Shown: positions 16,641-24,841, counted from the stretch's first letter. The stretch is DNA of 42,884 nt from Nocardia exalbida NBRC 100660 (GCF_000308575.1 NZ_BAFZ01000156.1:1-42884), one strand, 5' to 3'. The notes: generated from the letters alone by a model not told the origin. Made by a program: numbers and translations.

Positions 16641-17990
16641 CTACCGCTCCGCTACCGGGGAAAGGCAGCTGGCGGGTGGATCGACGAACACGCAGAGGGC
16701 CGGGCCGCGGGCGGGTCGGTAGTCGCCGGGGACTCCGCCCCCGGCGATCACCTGCGTGTAGGTGCCGACGGCGTCGGTGGGGCGGCGGGTGAGGCCGGGG
16801 TCGGTGCGCACGTCCACGGTGTAGAGCCCGAATCGTGGTGTGTAGCTGCCCCATTCGTAGTTGTCGGTGAGACTCCAGTAGTTGTATCCCATGATGTTCA
16901 TGCCGTCGGCCGCGGCGCGCTGGATCCAGTAGACGGTGTCGCGGAGGTGATCGCTGCGGGTGTAACCGTCGGCGCGGGGGCGGCCGTTCTCGGTGGGCAT
17001 CCCGTTCTCGACGATGTAGAGCGGTTTACCCGGCAACCGGCGCGAATAGTATTGCAGCGCGTAGTAGATGCCCTCCGTACGTAACGGCAGGTCCCAGATC
17101 TGTGGTCCGGGCAGGTCGGGCATCGCCGAACCGCTGGCCCGCGCGATGGACTCGATCAGCGACTGCGCCGGATCGAAGGCGAAGTAGTAGTCGACGCCGA
17201 CGTAGTCGAGGCGATCGGCGATGCGATCGATCAGCGAGCCGTTGACCTGCGCCTCCGAGCCGGCGACGTAGCCCACATTGCTGGTCACCTGCGCGCCCGG
17301 CTGCCTCTGATGGATGTAGTCGTAGGCGGCGTTGTGTACCTGTGCGACCCGGTTCAGCATCTCGCCGGAGTCCGCGGCGCCCCTGCGGACCTCGTGCACG
17401 ATGTAGGCCACGGGCTCGTTCACGGTCACCCACAACGGGTTGCGGGAGGCGTAGCGGTCGACGACGGCGCGCATGTTGGCCAGCCAGTCGTCGACCATGC
17501 GCGGGTTGCGCCAGCCCCCTCGGTCGGCGGCCCAGCCGGGATACACCCAGTGATCGAGCGTGATCATGGGTCGCATCCCGGCCTGCTCGACGGCGCCGAT
17601 GACGGAGTCGTAGAAACGGAATGCGCCGTCGTCCCAAACTCCCGGCGCGGGTTGCAGTCGGGCCCACTCGATTCCGATCCGGAACACCCGCGCACCGAGG
17701 TCCGCGGCGAGCTGGATGTCCGACGCGTATCGGCCGTAGAAGTCGACCGAATCGCCCAGGCCGTCGTATCCGGGGGTGGCCCCGATGTACCGCGTCCAAT
17801 TGCTGTCGGGCGCATGGCCTTCGGACTGGAAACCAGAAGTCGATACGCCCCAGAGGAAATCCCCGCCCAGCGCCGGTAGGCCGGCTACCGGCTGTACGGG
17901 CGGGATGGCCGGCGATTGCGTGGCGAGCAACAGCGTGGATGCCGCGCCGGCGAGCGCGGCCAGGACGTACCGACGGAACCGAGATCGCAT
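16641..17990 (-). CDS. Secreted GH1-family beta-glucosidase-like protein
   Basis: 449 residues starting at ATG 17990. The N-terminus RSRFRRYVLAALAGAASTLL is a signal peptide, with an RR pair that could serve the Tat route. The mature TIM barrel shows the GH1 signature elements DFLWGVSTSGFQSEG, RIGIEWARLQP, the acid/base Glu192 in WVTVNEP, the nucleophile Glu328 in LYIVENGMP, and the late MGYNYWSLTDNYEW motif that binds sugar. It should hydrolyse beta-glycosides outside the cytoplasm. The C-terminal tail with PALCVFVDPPASCL carries two cysteines. Its stop is 49 bp from the convergent SDR stop; TerD lies upstream on the same strand. Confidence 0.9.
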   Translation of the reverse strand: MRSRFRRYVLAALAGAASTLLLATQSPAIPPVQPVAGLPALGGDFLWGVSTSGFQSEGHAPDSNWTRYIGATPGYDGLGDSVDFYGRYASDIQLAADLGARVFRIGIEWARLQPAPGVWDDGAFRFYDSVIGAVEQAGMRPMITLDHWVYPGWAADRGGWRNPRMVDDWLANMRAVVDRYASRNPLWVTVNEPVAYIVHEVRRGAADSGEMLNRVAQVHNAAYDYIHQRQPGAQVTSNVGYVAGSEAQVNGSLIDRIADRLDYVGVDYYFAFDPAQSLIESIARASGSAMPDLPGPQIWDLPLRTEGIYYALQYYSRRLPGKPLYIVENGMPTENGRPRADGYTRSDHLRDTVYWIQRAAADGMNIMGYNYWSLTDNYEWGSYTPRFGLYTVDVRTDPGLTRRPTDAVGTYTQVIAGGGVPGDYRPARGPALCVFVDPPASCLSPVAER

Positions 17991-18086
17991 TGGCCCAGAG
18001 TAACTGGGGCAGTCCACCGAGTGGCGGAATCCGCGTATCAGCGCGATTCGAAGACGCGGACGATCCCGGCCCCTGGTTTGCCGTCG

Positions 18087-18668
18087 CTATTGCATGGCGA
18101 AGCGCAGAAGTGCCTGCATGTCACCTTGTTTGATCTTGCCTTGGCGGTTGAGGACTTCGAGCTGCCATTGGTCGCCGTTGCGGAAGGCGCGGGCCACCGC
18201 ATTGGCGTTGTCGGTGCCGAGCAGTGACGGCCAGATGTCGGCGACCTGCTGGCTGTTGCCGCCGGTGGCGTCGTAGACCTTGAAGGAGATGTTGTTGGCC
18301 TTGTCGAAGGAACTGCCCTTCTTGAAGGCGGCGGCGACGAAGATGATGGCGTCGATCGCGGTGGGGACGTCGGCGAAGGTGACATGGATGGTCTCGTCAT
18401 CGCCGGAGGCGGCGCCGGTCTGCTCGTCGCCGGTGTGCGCGACCGAGCCGTTGCCCAGTGGGTCGAGCGAATCGAGTCCCGCGAAGCGCACCGGTTCGCT
18501 GCCCTGCATGAGAACGGCGACCAGATCGAGGTCGACACCGCGTTTGCGGCGCGCCCAGCCGAGCGCGCCGCCGCTGGTGCCGGAGGACGGATCCCAGCTC
18601 ACCCCCACACTCAACTTCGTGATCCCCGCGAGGTCCGCGGCACCGTCTTCTTTTCTGAGCGTAATCAC
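18087..18668 (-). CDS. TerD-family (tellurium resistance/stress) protein
   Basis: 193 residues from GTG 18668. TerD fold features: N-terminal LSVGVSWDPSS, the DLDLVAVLMQGSEPVRFAGL strand with clustered Asp, the GDEQTGAASGDDETIHV acidic loop and the IIFVAAAFKKGSSFDKANNISFKVYD segment. These acidic loops bind Ca2+ in characterised TerD proteins. TerD-family proteins associate with tellurite, oxidative and phage-stress phenotypes and with membrane complexes, but a precise molecular role is not settled. Here it stands alone without terB/terC partners, between the carotenoid operon and the GH1 gene on the same strand. Start choice is tentative because no strong ribosome site is visible. Confidence 0.9.
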   Translation of the reverse strand: MITLRKEDGAADLAGITKLSVGVSWDPSSGTSGGALGWARRKRGVDLDLVAVLMQGSEPVRFAGLDSLDPLGNGSVAHTGDEQTGAASGDDETIHVTFADVPTAIDAIIFVAAAFKKGSSFDKANNISFKVYDATGGNSQQVADIWPSLLGTDNANAVARAFRNGDQWQLEVLNRQGKIKQGDMQALLRFAMQ

Positions 18669-18782
18669 GACATCAGGATACTGACGCGGCGCCGCCGCGC
18701 CCGCGATGACGAAAACCGCGGCTGCTCACGGCTGTCCGGACTCGTCGCGGCACGCTATCCGGCCACCTGCGCGCCGGACCGA

Positions 18783-19724
18783 TCACCGCTCGACGCGGCG
18801 TGCCCACCAGGCCTTGACCAGGCCGGTCGCGCCGACCTGTGCCCGCCGCCGGTTCGGCACGGTGGCGCGGCGGTCGAACACCGCGAAATCGCTGTCCTCG
18901 ATGCGGTCGAGTATCTCCGCGTACAGCGTGGTCGCCGTAGTGACGCACGGGCGGGAACGAGGGTGCAGCAGAGCGATTCCGGCGTGCGCGAAACGGTAGA
19001 TATCACGGGTGATCGCGTGCTGCGCCGCCAAGGCTTCGCGGACCCGGGGCTCGGTGCGCCGGTGTGTCAGGCACCAGCGCAGGAGATCTCGGTCGACGCC
19101 GAACGCGGCCAGTTCGTCGGTGGGCAGGTAGACCCGGCCACGCATCAGGTCTTCGGCGACGTCGCGCAGGAAGTTGGTCAGTTGGAACGCCTTACCGAGT
19201 GCGGCGGCATGGGGTGCGGCCTCGTCGGCGCAGGTGGCGCCCAAGACCGGGAGCAACTGCAAACCGATGACTTCGGCCGAACCGTAGATATAGGTGTCGA
19301 GTGCGGCGCGGTCGGGATAGCCGGTCACCGTCAGATCCATCCGCATCGAGGCGAGGAACGCGTCGAACAGGGCCGCTGGAATGCGATAGCGATCGGCGGT
19401 GTCGAGTATCGCGGGAAGCACGGCGTCGGCGTCGGCGTCACGATCGCGGAAGTGCACGGCGAGTGCGTCCAGTTGCCGGGCCCTTTCGGCGGGTTCGCGA
19501 CGCGGGTCGAACTCATCGAGGATGTCGTCGGCTCGGCGCGCGAATCCGTACAGGGCGTGCACCGCCGGGCGTTGATCGGGCGCGAGCAATCGGGTCGCCA
19601 GGAAGAAGGTCTTTCCGTGGCGTGCGTTGAGCTGTCGGCAGTACCGGTAGGACCGGTGCAAAGCCGGGCCGCTGATTCCGGTTTCGGGGGCGGTGCGGGT
19701 CATCTCGGCTCCGATCAGTGTCAT
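18783..19724 (-). CDS. crtB: Phytoene/squalene synthase family protein (phytoene synthase CrtB)
   Basis: 313 residues. It condenses two geranylgeranyl diphosphates to phytoene. Both Mg2+-binding acidic motifs are seen: RRADDILDEFD and NFLRDVAEDL, plus YGFARRADD and the YIYGSAEVIGLQLLPVLG active-site helix. It is last gene of crtE-crtI-crtB: ATG 19724 overlaps the crtI stop as ATGA, indicating translational coupling; a second in-frame ATG at 19703 has a GGAG site and cannot be excluded. The order and overlap, together with the LitR-like gene upstream, support a light-controlled carotenoid unit. No cyclase or ketolase gene is in the window, so the end product cannot be told. Confidence 0.93.
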   Translation of the reverse strand: MTLIGAEMTRTAPETGISGPALHRSYRYCRQLNARHGKTFFLATRLLAPDQRPAVHALYGFARRADDILDEFDPRREPAERARQLDALAVHFRDRDADADAVLPAILDTADRYRIPAALFDAFLASMRMDLTVTGYPDRAALDTYIYGSAEVIGLQLLPVLGATCADEAAPHAAALGKAFQLTNFLRDVAEDLMRGRVYLPTDELAAFGVDRDLLRWCLTHRRTEPRVREALAAQHAITRDIYRFAHAGIALLHPRSRPCVTTATTLYAEILDRIEDSDFAVFDRRATVPNRRRAQVGATGLVKAWWARRVER

Positions 19725-21256
19725 CGATCAATTCGGCTGGTGCCGAGCGCGGTTCGCAGGGGTACGGTGCGCCGGTGCCCTTGCGGCTCGAGGCCGGTGA
19801 CGCGATCCGCGGCGAGCCGCCCGGAGATCAGCACCGGCGGAATCCCCACTCCCGGCACGGTCGAGCCCCCGGCCAAGACGACGTTGTCGATACCGCGGAT
19901 CATGTTGGCCGGCCGGAACGGACCGGTTTGGGTGAAGGTGTGCGCGAGCGCGAACGGGCTTCCCGCGCGCATGCCGCGCCGCGCCCAGTCGGCGGGTGTG
20001 TCGACGCGCAGGACCTCGACATCGCCGAGTCGCGCGCCGAGTCGTTGCTGAGCGATCGTCAGGATCTGGTCCGCGTAGCCGGTGCCCGCTCGCTGCCAAT
20101 CGATCCGGCGGCGTTCGAGGTTCGGCACCGGCGCGAGAACCGACAGCAGGTCCCGTCCTGCCGGAGCCGTAGCCGGATCGGTAGCGGTGGGGCGGGTGAC
20201 CAGCAGCGAAGGATCGCGCATCACCTGTCCGCGCACGATGATGTCGTCGAACGATTCCCCCCAGGCGGCCCCGAACAGCAGGCTGTGATGCGCGATTCCG
20301 GCCGCGGGCGCGCATGCGAGATGGGCGATCAGCGCCGACGGGGCGGAGGTCAGCGGAACCGGACGCCGCGGCGCCCGCGCGACGAGGCGGTACGCCTCGT
20401 GTAGTTCGGTCGTCAACACCACGGCGTCGCAGGGGATTCGGTCGCCGTCCTGGGTGAGCACGCCGGTGATCCGCGAGCCCGCGCGGTCCAGGGCGGTGAC
20501 CGAGGTGTCGTAGCGGAAGCGGACACCGGCATTCGCCGCCGCGCTCGCCAGCGCATCCGGAAGCGCACGCATGCCGCCGCGCGGGAAGAACACCCCGCCG
20601 ACGGTGTCCATGTAGGCGATCACCGCGTAGGCCGCCAACGCCCGGCTGGGCGCGACGCCCGCGTACAGCGATTGAAAGGTGAAGACACGGCGCAGTTCCG
20701 GGTCGCGGATGTAGCGCCGGACAGCGGCATCCCACCGCCCGAAACCGCCCGCGGCGAGCAGCCGGGCCAGTGCGGGAGTCGCCATCGACAACGGCGAATC
20801 GAAATTCGCCGAGATGAACCGGTCCATCTCCGCGCGATACAAACGCGTCAGCCAGTGCCGCAGACGGCGATAACCGTCGGCGTCGCCGGCCCCGGCGAAC
20901 CGGCGGATCTCTTCCTGCATCCGCTCGGCGTCGGTGTGCACCTCCAGCGTCCGGCCCTCGGCGAAATGCGCCCGGTACGCCGGTTCCACGGGTATCAGCT
21001 GCACATGGTCGGCAGCCCGCGCTCCGGCGGCGGCGAAGACACTCTCGACGATGTCCGGCATGGTGAGGACCGTCGGGCCCGTGTCGAACCGGTAGCCCGC
21101 GACCTCCGCGTGCCCGGCTCGTCCGCCCGGTACCGAGTCGCGTTCCACCACGATCACTTCGCGCGACCGGCCGGCCAGGTGCAGGGCTGCGGACAACCCC
21201 GCCAAACCCGCCCCGACGATCACGATTCGGTCGGTGGTGCCTTCGACGGTGCGCAT
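19721..21256 (-). CDS. crtI: Phytoene desaturase/dehydrogenase CrtI
   Basis: 511-residue FAD enzyme that introduces double bonds into phytoene. N-terminal dinucleotide-binding motif IVIVGAGLAGLSAALHLAG followed by VIVVERDSVPGGRAG, and the C-terminal CrtI signature NVVLAGGSTVPGVGIPPVLI, are intact. The central WLTRLYRAEMDRFI and RRVFTFQSLYAGVAPSRA segments match bacterial desaturases. Start ATG 21256 has an AGGAGGT site 9 nt upstream. It is 15 bp after the crtE stop and overlaps crtB by 4 bp. It probably acts at the membrane surface. How many desaturation steps it catalyses cannot be read from sequence. Confidence 0.95.
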   Translation of the reverse strand: MRTVEGTTDRIVIVGAGLAGLSAALHLAGRSREVIVVERDSVPGGRAGHAEVAGYRFDTGPTVLTMPDIVESVFAAAGARAADHVQLIPVEPAYRAHFAEGRTLEVHTDAERMQEEIRRFAGAGDADGYRRLRHWLTRLYRAEMDRFISANFDSPLSMATPALARLLAAGGFGRWDAAVRRYIRDPELRRVFTFQSLYAGVAPSRALAAYAVIAYMDTVGGVFFPRGGMRALPDALASAAANAGVRFRYDTSVTALDRAGSRITGVLTQDGDRIPCDAVVLTTELHEAYRLVARAPRRPVPLTSAPSALIAHLACAPAAGIAHHSLLFGAAWGESFDDIIVRGQVMRDPSLLVTRPTATDPATAPAGRDLLSVLAPVPNLERRRIDWQRAGTGYADQILTIAQQRLGARLGDVEVLRVDTPADWARRGMRAGSPFALAHTFTQTGPFRPANMIRGIDNVVLAGGSTVPGVGIPPVLISGRLAADRVTGLEPQGHRRTVPLRTALGTSRIDR

Positions 21257-21271
21257 CGGTTCGACCTCCTG

Positions 21272-22387
21272 TCAGGCGACGCGTTCGGTGCAGGCGGCTG
21301 CCATGTGCGCGAGGGCGGCACGCATCGGTGTGGGAAAGTTCGCGGCGTCCAGCGCGCCGTGTGCGCTGTCGACCAGCTCGGCGATCATCGTCTCGATCCT
21401 CGCCGGGGCGCCGGATTCGGCGATCAGCGTTCGGGCGCGGGCGAGCTCGTCGGCGCCGAGCCGGGGACGATGCAGCAGATCCGACAGTTCGGCCCGCGCC
21501 GCCGAGGTCGCGAGTTCGCGCGCGAGGACCACAACGCTGGTCGCCGTCCGTTCGGCGAGGTCGCTGTCGGCGGGTTTGCCGGTCACGGCCTGCGACCCGA
21601 AGATGCCGAGAACGTCGTCGCGCAACTGGAACGCCTCGCCGATCGCGGCGCCGTACCGGCCCAGGGCGTCCACCACGGTCGCGCCGCAGCCGGCCATCGC
21701 CGCGCCCATCTCCAACGGGCGTCGCACGGTGTAGTTGCCTGATTTGGCTCGTGCGATCGCGAGGACCGAGTCCAGCGCCGGCTCGAGGCGCGCGTCATTG
21801 AGCAGATCCGCGAACTGTCCGGTCGCCAGCTCCACCCGCATGCCGTCGTAGCGCGGCCATACCCGCGCGAGCGTGGACTCGGCGAGCCCGCTTTCCCGGA
21901 GCATCTGCTCGGCCCACACCAGGCACATATCCCCGAGGAGTGTCGCGGCGGATTCGCCGTACCGGACAGAGGAGCCGGGCGCACCGGTCCCGTGGTGCGC
22001 CGCGGCGAAGCGGACGTGCGCGGACGGGGCGCCGCGACGCGTCGCGGACCGGTCCATGACGTCGTCCTGCAACAGCGCGAACGCGTGCAGCAGTTCCAGA
22101 CCGGCCGCCGCGCGCAGGGCTGCCGGGTCATCCGGCGCCCCGCACAGCCAGCCGAGGTACATGAACGTCGACCGCACGCACTTGCCGCCCAGGGCGTATT
22201 GGCGCAGAACGTCCTGCGCACCCAGGCGAGTGAGCGCGGCAGGGCACGCCCGCACGAGAAAATCACCGATCTCGTCGATTACCTCCCGGCGCACCGCGTC
22301 CCGCCACAGCGAGAAAGCGGGCGCGGTACCGAGCACCGGAAACTCCCTGACCGAATCGGTCGCGACTTCGGACGACACGACGCTCAT
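21272..22387 (-). CDS. crtE: Polyprenyl (geranylgeranyl) diphosphate synthase, CrtE type
   Basis: 371 residues from ATG 22387, preceded by AAGGGGA at good spacing; a further in-frame ATG at 22444 lies inside the shared promoter element and has no ribosome site. The first aspartate-rich motif is LLQDDVMDRSATRRG and the second QLRDDVLGIFG, with KSGNYTVRRPLEMGAAMAG between them. It elongates farnesyl or shorter diphosphates to GGPP, the CrtB substrate. It is first gene of crtE-crtI-crtB. The upstream 17-nt element at 22444-22460 is shared with the promoter of the preceding secreted-protein gene. Read-through from that gene is also possible because the gap is only 66 bp. Confidence 0.93.
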   Translation of the reverse strand: MSVVSSEVATDSVREFPVLGTAPAFSLWRDAVRREVIDEIGDFLVRACPAALTRLGAQDVLRQYALGGKCVRSTFMYLGWLCGAPDDPAALRAAAGLELLHAFALLQDDVMDRSATRRGAPSAHVRFAAAHHGTGAPGSSVRYGESAATLLGDMCLVWAEQMLRESGLAESTLARVWPRYDGMRVELATGQFADLLNDARLEPALDSVLAIARAKSGNYTVRRPLEMGAAMAGCGATVVDALGRYGAAIGEAFQLRDDVLGIFGSQAVTGKPADSDLAERTATSVVVLARELATSAARAELSDLLHRPRLGADELARARTLIAESGAPARIETMIAELVDSAHGALDAANFPTPMRAALAHMAAACTERVA

Positions 22388-22443
22388 TCCCGATCCCCTT
22401 CGTACGCCTCGGGCGACTACTTCTACTTCAGCAAGGTTACTCA

Positions 22444-22460
22444 TAATGATGCACTATCGA
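22444..22460 (-). promoter_or_regulatory. Candidate regulatory element upstream of crtE (copy 1)
   Basis: On the minus strand TCGATAGTGCATCATTA. A second copy with 2 of 17 changes lies at 22998-23014 before the secreted-protein gene, in the same orientation relative to its gene. This copy lies 57 bp before the crtE ATG and overlaps the stop codon of the preceding gene. Confidence 0.5.
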
Positions 22461-22948
22461 GGCGAGAAGCAGCCCTGCCAGGTCTGAAAGTCACCCGCGA
22501 AGCCGAAACCGCCGCTACATGTCGGGGTCGAGACGCCGGTGACCGAGACCGTCGCACCGGGGCCTGCGATTCCGATCGACAACCCCGGGTGCACGCCGGT
22601 CGTCGTGACCGTCGCGCCGGGGCCGAGCGCGATCGCGGCGGGGCCGGACAGTGCCGCCGAGTTCGAGGTGGCGACGCCGCCGTTCTGCGCTATCGCCAGG
22701 GAGAGGCTGGTCGGCGCGGCATCCGCGCTGGCCTTTCCATCGAAGCCGTACGCGGCTGCGGCGCCGCCCGCGCTGCTGGTCGCCGAGCACGAGGCGCCAC
22801 TGTCGGAGTTCTGGGTCGCCGCGAGGCCCGGAGCGGGGCACCCCGCCGGGGCGGCGGTGGCGGCGGGTGCGGCGAACAGCAGGCCCAGTGAGGCCGCGCC
22901 CGCACCGGCCGTCAACCCGATCGAGCGCGTGAGGGTGAGTCGGTTCAT
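22454..22948 (-). CDS. Small secreted Gly/Ala/Ser-rich protein (DUF6764-like)
   Basis: 164 residues from ATG 22948, which has an AAGGAGA site. The N-terminus MNRLTLTRSIGLTAGAGAAS and following LGLLFAAPAATAAPA is a classical signal peptide with an AxA cleavage site. The mature part is low complexity, rich in Gly, Ala, Ser and Thr, with repeated small-residue strands (ALGPGATVTTTGVHPGLSIG, IAGPGATVSVTGVS) and four cysteines (two near the start of the mature chain, two near the C-terminus CSGGFGF...WQGCF) likely forming disulfides. It resembles the actinobacterial secreted proteins listed as DUF6764, from memory only. It sits between the LitR-like gene and crtE and its promoter carries the shared 17-nt element, so co-regulation with carotenoid synthesis is inferred. 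Confidence 0.75.
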   Translation of the reverse strand: MNRLTLTRSIGLTAGAGAASLGLLFAAPAATAAPAGCPAPGLAATQNSDSGASCSATSSAGGAAAAYGFDGKASADAAPTSLSLAIAQNGGVATSNSAALSGPAAIALGPGATVTTTGVHPGLSIGIAGPGATVSVTGVSTPTCSGGFGFAGDFQTWQGCFSPR

Positions 22949-22997
22949 GGCGTTCTCCTTCGGGAGCATTGGCTTACAGGGCTTCACACTACGCTTC

Positions 22998-23023
22998 TAA
23001 TGATGCAAAATCGATGCATCGAT
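22998..23023. promoter_or_regulatory. Second copy of the crt-region element plus adjoining palindrome
   Basis: 17-nt element 22998-23014 (taatgatgcaaaatcga, reading TCGATTTTGCATCATTA towards the secreted-protein gene) merges into a perfect 14-bp palindrome atcgatgcatcgat at 23010-23023. GATGCA occurs twice 11 bp apart (23002 and 23013), a spacing used by CarH-type MerR regulators. It lies 50 bp before the secreted-protein ATG and 136 bp before the divergent MerR gene. Confidence 0.5.
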
Positions 23024-23158
23024 TGATTCTTTCGAAAGGAGCGGAGGACGTGCTGATGCGGAGGCCGCCGGATAGCCGCTCGGCCCGCGGCGTCATGAGC
23101 GCGTGGCCTGACAGCTCACCCGGCACTCCGAACCGTGACCAGCACACGCGGTGCGGCG

Positions 23159-24016
23159 ATGGCTGACGAGCAATCCGCTCGCTACACGGTGGGCGCGGTG
23201 GCGGCCAGGCTCGGCATTCCGATCGCCACCCTGCGCAGCTGGAATCAGCGCTACGCGATCGGCCCGCCGAGACACCGGCCGGGCGCACACCGTCGCTATT
23301 CCGAATCCGATATCGCGGCCTTGCGGCGCATGATCGAACTCGTCGGAGCCGGCGCCACACCGGCCAGTGCGGCACGGCAAGCACGCGCCGAAGCTCCGGA
23401 AGGGCCGGCGGGTCGCAGCGCCCTCTTGGCGGCGGCCGAACGGCTCGAACCCGATCTCGCGCTCACCGAGGTCATGGCCGGTTTGGCACACGACGGTGTC
23501 GTCGCGACCTGGAACCGGCTGTGCCGTCCGGCATTGGCGACGATCGTCAGCGGGCAGGCCGGCGGCGAGGGCCTGATCGACGTGGAGCATCTGCTGTCCT
23601 GGGCGGTGATCGCCGGCCTGCACCGCATGTTCCCGCCGGTGCGCCGCCCGCGCTCCCAACCGCCGATTCTGCTCTCCTGTACCGCGGGGGAGTACCACGT
23701 GCTGCCCCTGGAGGTGCTGCGGGCCGCGCTGGCCGAGCGGGGTGTGGTGGCGTTGTTGCTGGGCGCGGCGGTGCCCGACGCGGCCCTGACCGACGCCCTG
23801 TCGCACCACGACCGCCCGTGCGTGCTCACGCTCTGGTCACAGGTGCCCGCCACCGCCACCCCGGAAACGATCCGTGCCGTGCGCCGGACCGCGGCACGGA
23901 TGCTGGTCGCCGGACCGGGCTGGTCCGCGGTCCGGCTGCCGCCCGAGGTGTCCTACGTCCGCACGCTGGAGGACGCCCTCGCGACTCTGTGCGAGCTCGG
24001 GCGCGCCGCCGGGTGA
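23159..24016 (+). CDS. LitR/CarH-like MerR-family regulator with B12-binding-like C-terminal domain
   Basis: 285 residues from ATG 23159 (a GTG at 23135 in frame is an alternative; neither has a clear ribosome site). The MerR winged-helix domain reads RYTVGAVAARLGIPIATLRS and HRRYSESDIAALRRM. The middle four-helix region (about 90-160) and Rossmann-like C-terminal domain (about 168-285) match cobalamin-dependent light regulators: His180 in GEYHVLPLEVLRAAL occupies the place of the cobalt-ligating His, and VEH (142-144) resembles the EH of the Wx9EH motif. The Trp of that motif is not at the expected place. Family members repress crt and photolyase genes in the dark through AdoB12. It sits divergent to the secreted-protein/crt genes, as LitR genes often do. 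Whether it binds B12 is unproven. Confidence 0.85.
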   Translation: MADEQSARYTVGAVAARLGIPIATLRSWNQRYAIGPPRHRPGAHRRYSESDIAALRRMIELVGAGATPASAARQARAEAPEGPAGRSALLAAAERLEPDLALTEVMAGLAHDGVVATWNRLCRPALATIVSGQAGGEGLIDVEHLLSWAVIAGLHRMFPPVRRPRSQPPILLSCTAGEYHVLPLEVLRAALAERGVVALLLGAAVPDAALTDALSHHDRPCVLTLWSQVPATATPETIRAVRRTAARMLVAGPGWSAVRLPPEVSYVRTLEDALATLCELGRAAG

Positions 24017-24050
24017 ACGCGTTCGCCACCGGCGTCTCGAACCGTTCACC
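24012..24050 (+). terminator. Bulged 13-bp hairpin overlapping the MerR-gene stop
   Basis: ggtgaacg (24012-24019) pairs with cgttcacc (24043-24050) and, after one bulged C, gttcg (24021-24025) pairs with cgaac (24038-24042), loop of 12 nt. The stop codon TGA 24014-24016 lies in the 5' arm. Confidence 0.6.
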
Positions 24051-24213
24051 TCGCAGCGCCGACGCGGCCGCATCGGAGGTAGCCTGCGTCATCCGCTCCA
24101 GGGAAGCGGTCGCGTGCGTCATCGCCGGGGTCCGCCACTGGGACGGCCGAGACCGCGCACCGGATCTGGTTACCGGCAGCAACCGCCTTCATCGAACGCG
24201 GCCTTTCGGCAGT

Positions 24214-24762
24214 TCACTGTGGTGGGCGCAGAAGGTATTCCCCGGCGAGCTGGACGGCTTCGCGTTTGCTGTACCCGGGGTGGTCGGCGACGATGAAGTG
24301 GCGGCCGATCGCGAGGGCGAACGTCAGGGTGCTTCGCGCTTCGATCTCGTCGGGGTCGGTGACGAAAGCTCCGAACATCGTGCGCAGGAAGTCCATTCGC
24401 TCGTTGTCGATACGCCGTAGGCGCGCCGCGACGGACTCGTCGTGGCGCGCCCAAGCCCGCACCGCGATATCGATGCGGTGCAGGTCCTCCGCGAAGGTCA
24501 GTTGTCCCGCGCGGCGGATCCGCTCGGCGGCATCGCCGCCCTCTGCCTCGGTCTGGGCGATGACCGCTGTCGTGCACCGGCGCTCCCACTCGTCGAGCAT
24601 CGCCGTGAGCAACGCGGGACGGCCGTCGAAGTACCCGTAGAACCCGCCTTTCGTGACGCCGAGTTCAGCGGCGAGCGTCTCGACGCGGACGGCCTCGGGA
24701 CCTCCGCGGGCAAGGGCCTCGAGGCCCGCCTCGACCCAGCGGGCTCGTGTGGTGCGGGGCAC
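24214..24762 (-). CDS. TetR-family transcriptional regulator
   Basis: 182 residues from GTG 24762. The HTH is RARWVEAGLEALARGGPEAV then RVETLAAELGVTKGGFYGYF, with the typical GFYGYF end, followed by a helical sensor domain (RIDIAVRAWARHDESVAARL, RTMFGAFVTDPDEIEARS). The frame stays open to 24822 but that extension would run through the operator repeats at 24801-24841, so I prefer the downstream GTG even though the nearest GGAGG is about 14 nt upstream. It is divergent from a DUF6463-type membrane protein gene and the tandem operators sit between them; a repressor/target pair is the inference. Confidence 0.88.
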   Translation of the reverse strand: MPRTTRARWVEAGLEALARGGPEAVRVETLAAELGVTKGGFYGYFDGRPALLTAMLDEWERRCTTAVIAQTEAEGGDAAERIRRAGQLTFAEDLHRIDIAVRAWARHDESVAARLRRIDNERMDFLRTMFGAFVTDPDEIEARSTLTFALAIGRHFIVADHPGYSKREAVQLAGEYLLRPPQ

Positions 24763-24800
24763 GGCTGGAATCTGGCCACCTCCATTGATCGCGCTGATTC

Positions 24801-24841
24801 TATACGTTACCGTACAAATCATCTATACGGCACCGTACAAA
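24801..24841. promoter_or_regulatory. Tandem TetR operators between TetR and DUF6463 genes
   Basis: tatacgttaccgtacaaa (24801-24818) and tatacggcaccgtacaaa (24824-24841) match at 16 of 18 positions, starts 23 bp apart. Each contains the dyad TACG-N4-CGTA. They lie in the divergent promoter region. Confidence 0.75.

Noticed and set aside
23826..24182. Minus-strand frame in the gap after the LitR-like gene
   Set aside because: Overlaps the 3' end of the regulator in antisense, lacks a ribosome site and shows no recognisable protein features.
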